Shown here: positions 16,448 through 23,319 of the stretch, one piece after another | Layout: each line of letters begins with the position of its first letter | How positions within the stretch are numbered: position 1 is the stretch's first letter | Assembly (NCBI GenBank): GCA_013140495.1 | Contig: JABFSR010000156.1 | Span: 1-36,088, forward strand | DNA from: Verrucomicrobiota bacterium | GTDB lineage: Bacteria > Verrucomicrobiota > Verrucomicrobiia > Limisphaerales > JADLHS01 | DNA: 36,088 bases | Direction: 5' to 3' | Program-made: the position numbers and the translations under genes | Notes under the pieces: generated by a model | Told to the model about the DNA's origin: nothing | Seen by the model: the letters and a program-made list of their open reading frames with translations, nothing else | Database searches by the model: none

Positions 16448-16458
16448 GTAAACTTTAC
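16448..16458. promoter_or_regulatory. 11-bp palindrome before the sigma gene
   Basis: GTAAA-C-TTTAC is a perfect inverted repeat 12-22 bases upstream of the sigma factor ATG, where a Shine-Dalgarno would lie. It could be an operator or a small RNA hairpin; it may also be chance. Confidence 0.25.
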
Positions 16459-16495
16459 AAGCGCCGCGACCAGCGTTCATTTCTGAACTTGCCGT

Positions 16496-19400
16496 TCAGT
16501 CATGCGGAACTGCCCTAAGACCTTCAGGAATTCCAATCGGAGCCGACAGCATTCTGCCCCCCTCCAATTTGCCCTGATGTTGGAGAGCCTGTTTTATCTG
16601 CTCCATCGTCCTGCGCGCCTCGGAAATTCTCTCCAAGACCGCATTGTTTCCAATCGCCAGCTGACCCGCTTCGTTGAGTGAATCAGCGGTATTCTCCTTG
16701 ATCCGGTTCTCGATATATTCGGGAACGGTGATTTTGAAATAAGGTGAGATCGTTCGCTGTGCTGGATTTGCAAGAAACCAACGACCCCATACAACCCAGT
16801 CGCTGTTGTCAGTATTCTGATTCAGGGTCTGCCGGATTTGACTGATCACTTCAAAACGATCTAGCTTCGTCTCTTCCATTACGCTCATTTTGTTTAGCAC
16901 CCGGCCGGAAATCGCTTCCGCCAGCTTCAATAGCCAATCAGGACATCTCGTTCCCGAGGGCGCGATGTCCCAAATGCGCGCGTTATGGTCTGCCGAAGCG
17001 GTGACGATGCGCATCCCGTCGGGACTGAATTGCGCGAAGTGTACTTCGCGGTTGTGTTTCAAGGGTTCCGTCAATGGTTGACCACTCTGTGCATCCCACA
17101 CCCGCGCAGTGCGGTCCCATGAGGCCGTGACAATCCGCTTCCCATCAGGACTGAATTGTGCGGAGGACACTCCGGCGATATGTTTCAAAGGTTCCGTCAG
17201 CGGCTGACCGCTCTGCGCATCCCACACCCGGGCCGTGTAGTCCAACGAAGCGGTAACGACCCGCCTTCCATCAGGACTGAATTGCGCGGACGAGACTGCG
17301 CCGTTGTGTTTCAAGTGTTCCGTCAATGGTTGACCACTCTGTGCATCCCAGACCCGCGCTGTCCCGTCTTCCGAACCGGTGACAATCCACTTCCCATCAG
17401 GACTGAACTGCGCGAACCACACTTTGCCGTTGTGTTTCAAAGGCGCGGTCAACGGTTGGCCGCTTTGCGCATCCCACACTCGCGCGGTGTAGTCCGACGA
17501 CGCGGTGACGACCCGCTTTCCATCAGGACTGAATTGCGCGCAGTTCACCTCCCCGTTGTGTTTTAAGGGTTCGGTCAGCGATTGGCCGTTTTGGGCATCC
17601 CAGACGCGCGCTGTCCCGTCCGACGACGCCGTGACGATCCACTTCCCATCGGAGCTGAATTGCGCGAAATACACCCAACCGTTGTGTTTCAAAAACGCAG
17701 TCACCGGCTGGCCGTTTTGTGCATCCCAGATCAGCGCCCTGGGATCATCCGAAACCGTGACGATTCTCTTGCCATCAGGACTGAATCGCGCTGACACCAC
17801 AGGGCCAAGTCGCGTCGCCAACACTGGCGCGTAAACGTTCACGTTTTTTCCGTCAGGGCTGAGTTCTTCTGAAACCACTGGGCCGTTGTGTTTCAAAGGT
17901 GCGGTCAGCGGCTGGCCGCTCTGTGCATCCCAGACCCGCGCTGCCCTCTCATTCGAGGCCGTGACGATCCGCTTCCCGTCGGGACTGAATCGCGCAGACC
18001 AAACGGTATCGTTGTGTTTTAGCGGCTCGGTCAGTGGAGGCTGATTGCCCTGCGCGTCCCACACCAACGCTGTATTATCGGTCGAAGTTGTGAGAATCCG
18101 CTTCCCGTCGGAGCTGAATTGCGCGGACGACACTTCACCGTTGTGTTTGAAAGGTTCTGTCAGCGGCTGACCGCTCTGCGCATCCCACACCCGAACTATC
18201 CCTCCTCGTCTCAATGCAGTGACAATCCGCTTCCCGTCCGGACTGAATTGCGCGGACACCACGCCTCCGGCGTGTTTCAAAGCCTCGGTCAGTGGCTGGC
18301 CGCTCTGCGCATCCCATACCCGTGCTGTTCCGTCTCTCGAAGCGGAAACGATGCGCTTCCCATCCGGACTGAATTGTGCAGAGTTCACGGTATCGTTGTG
18401 TTTCAGAGTCTCGGACAACAGTTGGCCGCTGTGCACATCCCAGACCCGGGCAGTGAGGCCCGACGACGCGACGATCCGCTCCCCATCAGGACTGAAGTCT
18501 GCTGACGTCAATGAACTGCCATGTTTCAAAGACTCGGTTAACGGCTGGCCGTTCTGCGCATCCCAGACGCGCGTCATGTCGCCCCACGCGGTAACGATCC
18601 GTTTGCCATCCGGACTGAATTGTGCGGATGTCACGGCGCCACTGTGCTTCAAAGGCTCAGTCACCGGCAGACCGTTCTGCGCATCCCAGATCCGGGCGAT
18701 CCCATCAATCAAGGCCGTAACAATCCGATTTCCATCCGAACTGAATTGTGCCGTGCAAACCCAAGCATTGTGCTTCAAAGGCTCGGTTAACGGCTGACCA
18801 CTCTGCGCATCCCATACCCGTGCGTTCCCGTCCATCGAAGCCGTGACGATCCGCTTCCCGTCCGGACTGAATTGCGCGGACATCTTCTTCCAGTCTGGGC
18901 TGTAGGTTTGCTTGGGCGTTGCCGAGCCATCGTGTTTCAAGGGCGGCGTTAGCTGTTGGCCGCTCTTCACATCCCAAATCCGCGCTGTCCCGTCTTCCGA
19001 AGCCGTAACGATCCGCTTTTCATCAGGGCTGAGTGCTCCACCCACCAAACCGTCATGCTTCAAGATCACAACGGGTACCGACCACGAGTGGTAAGTCAGC
19101 AAGGTTGCCAGTCTGGTCAAAGCGGCATCGTTTGTCGGATTGGCAGACAGACTCCGCGCAAGGTAGGCCAAAGCATCACCTGAGTTGCCTTCAGAAATAA
19201 GGCGCACGGCCTGCAAAAAGTCGGACTCGGCCAGCGTCGTTTTCGTCTCCCTGGTTGCATCTAAAGCCAGCTTGGCCTGCCAGGCACTCACCACAACTCC
19301 CAGCAGCAGGGCCGCCACCACGGCTCCGACCGCAGCGACGGCGATCTTATTTCGGCGCACCAGTTTCTGAAATCGGTAGAAGTTGCTCACCGGTCGGGCG

Positions 19401-20563
19401 ACGACTGGCTCGTTGTTCAGATGGCGTTCAACGTCTGCCGCAAAACCGTTGGCTGTCTCGTAGCGGCGGGTGCGATCTTTCTCCAACGCCTTCATGACCA
19501 CCCAATCCAGATCGCCACGCAGCAGATGGAGGAGTTTTGGCGCGTCGGTCTGGCGGCGTTGGGCGATGGTCGTGAGATCGGCGTCCAGAATCGTGCTTAA
19601 GCGGGTCGAGGGGCGTGCCGGTTCTTTTTCGCAGATGGTTCGACGCATTTCATCGAGGCCCGCCGCAAGTAATTCCTTCACATCGAACGGCGTCCTACCC
19701 GTGAGCAACTCGTAAAGCAGCACGCCGAGGCTGTAAATGTCGGTACGGGTATCAATATCCAGACCGCTCAATCTGGCCTGCTCCGGACTCATGTAGGCTG
19801 GCGTGCCCATGAATTGTTCGAGCGCGGTGAACAGTGTCTTGTCTGTGAGCCGCTGGTCGGTGGTGGCCTTGGCGATCCCAAAATCTATGACCTTGGGCAC
19901 GGGCACCCCGTCGTGGTCCGCGACGAGGACGTTCGAGGGCTTGATGTCGCGGTGGATGATGCCCTTTTGATGTGCGTGCTGAATGGCCTGGCAAACTTGG
20001 ACGAACAGGTCGAGTCGCTTGGCTGTCGATAGGTTGTTCTGATCGCAGTAGTCGGTGATCTTGATGCCGCGCACCAGTTCCATGACGAAGTACGGCCGGC
20101 CAGTCTCGGTCGCGCCCGCGTCGAACACTTTGGCGATGTGCGGATGATCCATCATAGCCAGCGCCTGGCGTTCAGCCTCAAACCGGGCGATGACATTCCT
20201 GGTGTCCATGCCCAGCTTGATGACCTTGAGTGCCACGCGACGGCGGACCGGTTGCTCCTGCTCGGCCATATAGACCACACCACAACCGCCCTCGCCGATT
20301 TGCTGCAGCAACTTGTAGCGGCCAATGTGATCGCCGGCTTTCTCGGCCAGTGGAATGGGAACCGTACCGGTCAGTTGCAACGCGGGACTCGCGGAGTCCT
20401 CCAGAAAATGCTCTGCCTGCTTGTGGACATTAAGCAGCGCCTCGACGCGCTGACGAAGCGGAACATCCGCGCCACAGACCCGATCCAGATAGGCGGCGCG
20501 TTCGGCTGGATCCAGTTCGAGCGCACTGCTAAAAATTGTTTCCTCGCGATCTGGATCGTTCAT
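16496..20563 (-). CDS. membrane Ser/Thr protein kinase with WD40 repeats
   Basis: 1355 aa from the ATG at 20563; the frame opens 18 codons earlier, but family members begin near MNDPDREETIF. The kinase domain runs about 83-360: glycine loop IGEGGCGVVY, catalytic K113, HRD at 204-206, DFG at 227-229 and an APE-like MSPEQ near 258. A helical N-terminal part (1-75) is typical of the group. A single membrane helix lies at about 407-427, after RRNKIA. The C-terminal part holds 16 good WD40 repeats plus one degenerate copy, presumably the sensor or binding part, on the other side of the membrane. All key kinase residues are present. With the ECF gene just downstream it probably forms a signalling pair. 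Confidence 0.93.
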   Translation of the reverse strand: MNDPDREETIFSSALELDPAERAAYLDRVCGADVPLRQRVEALLNVHKQAEHFLEDSASPALQLTGTVPIPLAEKAGDHIGRYKLLQQIGEGGCGVVYMAEQEQPVRRRVALKVIKLGMDTRNVIARFEAERQALAMMDHPHIAKVFDAGATETGRPYFVMELVRGIKITDYCDQNNLSTAKRLDLFVQVCQAIQHAHQKGIIHRDIKPSNVLVADHDGVPVPKVIDFGIAKATTDQRLTDKTLFTALEQFMGTPAYMSPEQARLSGLDIDTRTDIYSLGVLLYELLTGRTPFDVKELLAAGLDEMRRTICEKEPARPSTRLSTILDADLTTIAQRRQTDAPKLLHLLRGDLDWVVMKALEKDRTRRYETANGFAADVERHLNNEPVVARPVSNFYRFQKLVRRNKIAVAAVGAVVAALLLGVVVSAWQAKLALDATRETKTTLAESDFLQAVRLISEGNSGDALAYLARSLSANPTNDAALTRLATLLTYHSWSVPVVILKHDGLVGGALSPDEKRIVTASEDGTARIWDVKSGQQLTPPLKHDGSATPKQTYSPDWKKMSAQFSPDGKRIVTASMDGNARVWDAQSGQPLTEPLKHNAWVCTAQFSSDGNRIVTALIDGIARIWDAQNGLPVTEPLKHSGAVTSAQFSPDGKRIVTAWGDMTRVWDAQNGQPLTESLKHGSSLTSADFSPDGERIVASSGLTARVWDVHSGQLLSETLKHNDTVNSAQFSPDGKRIVSASRDGTARVWDAQSGQPLTEALKHAGGVVSAQFSPDGKRIVTALRRGGIVRVWDAQSGQPLTEPFKHNGEVSSAQFSSDGKRILTTSTDNTALVWDAQGNQPPLTEPLKHNDTVWSARFSPDGKRIVTASNERAARVWDAQSGQPLTAPLKHNGPVVSEELSPDGKNVNVYAPVLATRLGPVVSARFSPDGKRIVTVSDDPRALIWDAQNGQPVTAFLKHNGWVYFAQFSSDGKWIVTASSDGTARVWDAQNGQSLTEPLKHNGEVNCAQFSPDGKRVVTASSDYTARVWDAQSGQPLTAPLKHNGKVWFAQFSPDGKWIVTGSEDGTARVWDAQSGQPLTEHLKHNGAVSSAQFSPDGRRVVTASLDYTARVWDAQSGQPLTEPLKHIAGVSSAQFSPDGKRIVTASWDRTARVWDAQSGQPLTEPLKHNREVHFAQFSPDGMRIVTASADHNARIWDIAPSGTRCPDWLLKLAEAISGRVLNKMSVMEETKLDRFEVISQIRQTLNQNTDNSDWVVWGRWFLANPAQRTISPYFKITVPEYIENRIKENTADSLNEAGQLAIGNNAVLERISEARRTMEQIKQALQHQGKLEGGRMLSAPIGIPEGLRAVPHD
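16965..19060 (-). repeat. tandem WD40-coding repeats of about 126 bp
   Basis: About 16 tandem units of 41-43 codons, consensus AQFSPDGKRIVTASxDGTAR, then VWDAQSGQPLTEPLKHNG. Most units are very similar to each other in DNA as well as protein; variation clusters in a few positions between strands. One degenerate unit after the ninth (around 17800-17880) breaks the series. This number allows two propellers of seven or eight blades. Confidence 0.88.
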
Positions 20564-20596
20564 TGCACGTGGTATGGGTTGACAGTCACTACCAGG

Positions 20597-20627
20597 TAAA
20601 GCGAAATCCGACAGCAAAAAGGATCAG
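20597..20627 (-). promoter_or_regulatory. conserved bipartite motif upstream of the kinase gene
   Basis: On the minus strand it reads CTGATCC-N11-GGATTTCGCTTTA, ending 34 bases before the ATG at 20563. It matches the motif at 15767-15797 in both blocks and in spacing. Position fits a promoter. It does not match the common ECF GGAAC/CGTC consensus, so the sigma factor that reads it is unknown. Confidence 0.5.
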
Positions 20628-20968
20628 ATAAAATCTTGAGAAACGCCGGCTCTTGCTAAAACCACAAAGTCACGCTGTTTTCGGAAGCCGAAAGTTTGGC
20701 TCGTGACACACCCAGACAAGCCGGAAACTGATACCATCCTTAACCTCAGTCCACGGAGCAGACGGCGGCGTTGGTTTTGGTTTATTGAGTGTGACGCTCG
20801 TCCTCACACCTGCCATCTCCTCGGGGGGAGAGGAGGAATCTTTGTCCGTCTCTTTGCGTTCTCTGCGTTCTTTTGTGGCAATGACTTTCTTGCGTTTTGT
20901 GGTTGCCGGCCCGCAAACCCGCTCGACAAAGCGCCACAGCCGGGTAGTTTTCCGCCCAACATATCGCT
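20628..20968. other. gene-free stretch between the kinase gene and the M29 gene
   Basis: 341 bases between diverging genes with no convincing ORF. It contains a TTTCGG-AAG-CCGAAA hairpin near 20680, a CTCCTC...GAGGAG hairpin near 20817-20835, and a 9-base periodic stretch (TCTTTGCGT, TCTCTGCGT) at about 20851-20879. Promoters for both flanking genes should lie here. Confidence 0.5.
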
Positions 20969-22078
20969 ATGACTGATCCGCGTTACACCAAACTGGCCAA
21001 ACTCCTCGTCACCTATTCCACCCGCGTCAAGAAGGGCGACCGCGTGTTGCTCGACATCACGGATGTGCCGGATGAAATGTCCATCGAATTGATGCGGGCC
21101 GTGCGCGCGGCGGGCGGCACGCCGTTGATTGACGTGCGCCACTCGCGCATCACGCGCGAGGTCGTGCGCGGCACGGATGAAAAGCACGCCAGCCTCGTCC
21201 GCCAGATCGAACTCGCGCGCATGAAGAAGATGCAGGTCTATGTCGCCATTCGCGGCGCGGACAACATGAGCGAGAACTCGGACGTGCCGGGCGACCGCAT
21301 GGCGCTGTATTCGCGCGTCATCCGGCCCGTGCTGGATCATCGCGTGAACAGGACGCGCTGGTGCGTGTTGCGCTGGCCCACGCCGAGCATGGCGCAGGGC
21401 GCGGGCATGAGCACCGAGACGTTCGAGAATCTTTACTTCGATGTCTGCACGATGGATTACCGCAAGATGGCCAAGGCGATGGTGCCGCTTCAAACGCGGA
21501 TGAAGAAGGCCGACCGCGTGCATCTCAAATCGCCCGGCACGGACCTGACGTTCAGCATCAAAAACATCGGCGCAAAGATGTGCGAAGGCTTGCTGAACAT
21601 TCCCGACGGCGAAGTGTTTTCATGTCCGGTGAAGGATTCAGTGAACGGCGTCATCCAGTTCAATACGCCAACGATTTATTCCGGGACAAAGTTCGAAAAC
21701 GTCCGCCTCGAATTTACCAATGGCAAAGTCACCAAAGCCACCGGCAGCAACACCAAACGGCTGAACGAGATTCTCGACACGGACCCGGGCGCGCGTTACA
21801 TCGGCGAATTCGCGATTGGCTTCAATCCCTACATCCTGAATCCGATGTGCGACATCCTGTTTGATGAAAAGATCGCCGGCTCGCTGCACTTCACGCCCGG
21901 TCAGGCGTATGAGATTGCCGACAATGGCAACCGCAGCGCAGTGCATTGGGACATGGTGCTCATCCAACGCAAGGACTGGGGCGGCGGCGAAATCTGGTTC
22001 GATGGCGAACTGATCCGCAAAGACGGCCTGTTCGTGACCAAGGATTTGAATCCGTTGAATCCACAGAATTTGAAGTAA
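20969..22078 (+). CDS. aminopeptidase, peptidase family M29
   Basis: 369 aa, cytoplasmic, no signal peptide. Related to AmpS, PepS and aminopeptidase T, two-metal exopeptidases that release N-terminal residues. The probable metal ligands are all visible: E215 in DGEVF, E280 in [11 protein letters not shown]307 in AGSLHF, and H326/D328 in VHWDM. The N-terminal domain begins [21 protein letters not shown], as in the family. The length agrees with typical members of 360-420 aa. The ATG at 20969 has no clear Shine-Dalgarno. Natural substrate not predictable. Confidence 0.9.
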   Translation: MTDPRYTKLAKLLVTYSTRVKKGDRVLLDITDVPDEMSIELMRAVRAAGGTPLIDVRHSRITREVVRGTDEKHASLVRQIELARMKKMQVYVAIRGADNMSENSDVPGDRMALYSRVIRPVLDHRVNRTRWCVLRWPTPSMAQGAGMSTETFENLYFDVCTMDYRKMAKAMVPLQTRMKKADRVHLKSPGTDLTFSIKNIGAKMCEGLLNIPDGEVFSCPVKDSVNGVIQFNTPTIYSGTKFENVRLEFTNGKVTKATGSNTKRLNEILDTDPGARYIGEFAIGFNPYILNPMCDILFDEKIAGSLHFTPGQAYEIADNGNRSAVHWDMVLIQRKDWGGGEIWFDGELIRKDGLFVTKDLNPLNPQNLK

Positions 22079-22094
22079 CAACAAGAGGATTTTT

Positions 22095-22403
22095 ATGGTC
22101 GTTCACGAAAAATGTCCCGCTTGCCAAGTCGAAGTTGAAATTCTTCTGGAGAATGCACGCAAGCAAAACGCTTGCCCTCAGTGCGGCCATACTTTTATCC
22201 CTCGTCACGCAATAAATCCAACAGGCTTCAGCGGGGAAAAACCATCAACAGATTCGAGTTTAGTCGGGGGATTTTTTGTCGGATCACTAATTCTTCTTGG
22301 AATCCTTTGTGGAATCTTTGTTTCTTGGGTAATCGGTCTATTCATGCTAATCGGCGCTGCGATTATTTATCTGTTGAAACAGATTGCAGCCAAGAAGCCC
22401 TAG
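22095..22403 (+). CDS. small zinc-ribbon membrane protein
   Basis: 102 aa. CPAC near residue 8 and CPQC near 27 form a four-Cys zinc ribbon, followed by a short linker and two adjacent hydrophobic helices at about 55-95 (LVGGFFVGSLILLGILCGIF; GLFMLIGAAIIYLL). The ribbon is probably cytoplasmic. A Shine-Dalgarno-like AGAGG lies about 8 bases before the ATG. It starts 16 bases after the M29 stop, so co-transcription is likely. No function can be assigned; such zinc-ribbon/membrane proteins are common in PVC bacteria. Confidence 0.75.
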   Translation: MVVHEKCPACQVEVEILLENARKQNACPQCGHTFIPRHAINPTGFSGEKPSTDSSLVGGFFVGSLILLGILCGIFVSWVIGLFMLIGAAIIYLLKQIAAKKP

Positions 22404-22474
22404 CACGTGTGCCATAGGCTCGATGAGTTGATTCCCAGCTTGCACGAAGCACATTTTCCGTCAGACACTGAAAC

Positions 22475-23155
22475 ATGGTTCGTCTCATCCTTTTCGACAT
22501 AGACGGCACGCTGGTTCACACCGGCGGCGCGGGCATCAAGGCATTTGCAAAGGTGTTCGCCACGGAGTTCGGCGTTCACGACGGCGTTCAACGAATCAAG
22601 TTTGCCGGGCGCACGGACGTAAGCCTGGTGCGGGAATTCTTCGTGGTGAATCAAATCCCGGCAACGCCCGAGAACTTCAAGCATTTCTTCGATTGTTACG
22701 TGTTCTGGCTCGATCACATTCTTTCACACAGCCACACGGCGGAGTGTCCGGGCATCTGGGGGTTCATCCGCGATGCGCGGGCATTGCCGCAACCGCCATT
22801 GATCGGCCTGCTCACGGGCAACATCCGTCTCGGCGGCGAAATCAAGCTGCGCCATTTCGATCTGTGGAAGGAGTTCGAGACCGGAGCCTTCGCGGACGAT
22901 CACGAAGATCGCGACCAGATCGCCGCCGCCGCGCATCGTCGAGGAAGCCGCGTGCTAAACCGCCCATTGCACGGAAAAGAAGTCCTTGTGATTGGCGACA
23001 CACCACTGGACGTGCGTTGTGGTCGGGCGATTGGCGCCAAGGTTCTGGCTGTTGCCACCGGCGGCGCGAAGTTCGACGAGTTGAAACCTCACAGCGCCGA
23101 TTGGACGGTTGAAGACCTGACACGAATCAGTGCGAGTGAGGTTTGCGGGAGGTAG
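22475..23155 (+). CDS. HAD-superfamily hydrolase
   Basis: 226 aa. A phosphoglycolate-phosphatase-like HAD enzyme: motif I is FDIDGTL with nucleophile D8 and acid D10; the alpha-helical cap lies at about 15-95; motif II is in LIGLLTGN; motif III Lys is probably in HGKEV; and motif IV is GDTPLDVRCG. It probably removes phosphate from a small metabolite; substrate not predictable. The gene follows the zinc-ribbon gene after 71 bases and converges with the PQQ-propeller gene, with three GCGACG hairpins between. Confidence 0.9.
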   Translation: MVRLILFDIDGTLVHTGGAGIKAFAKVFATEFGVHDGVQRIKFAGRTDVSLVREFFVVNQIPATPENFKHFFDCYVFWLDHILSHSHTAECPGIWGFIRDARALPQPPLIGLLTGNIRLGGEIKLRHFDLWKEFETGAFADDHEDRDQIAAAAHRRGSRVLNRPLHGKEVLVIGDTPLDVRCGRAIGAKVLAVATGGAKFDELKPHSADWTVEDLTRISASEVCGR

Positions 23156-23184
23156 AAGCGACGCCACGGCGCTTGGGTGTGGCA

Positions 23185-23283
23185 GCGACGCCTTCGTCGC
23201 CACGCTTGAGGCGAGCACCAACCGATCCATCTGAAATAAGCGACGGGGGCGTCGCTTTCACACCACGGCGACGAGGCGTCGCC
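23185..23283. repeat. three GCGACG hairpins between convergent genes
   Basis: GCGACG-CCTT-CGTCGC at 23185-23200, GCGACG-GGGG-CGTCGC at 23240-23255 and GGCGACG-AGG-CGTCGCC at 23267-23283. They occupy the 164-base gap between two converging genes, where a bidirectional terminator or REP-like element would be expected. The same core is inside lysS at 2331-2347. Confidence 0.75.
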
Positions 23284-23319
23284 ACTACAAAGCCACCGTC
23301 TCGACCAAACGATTCCGGT

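Noticed and set aside
18219..18797. Repetitive frames opposite the WD40 region, possible Cys-rich repeat protein
   Set aside because: The regular pattern is the antisense of the WD40 units; no start or ribosome site supports it.
16965..19060. Regular repeats considered as a CRISPR-like array
   Set aside because: Units are contiguous 126-bp codon repeats without unique spacers and encode WD40 blades.
20804..21523. A 239-codon open frame on the minus strand
   Set aside because: His/Arg/Ala-rich antisense of the M29 gene, whose metal-ligand motifs are clear.
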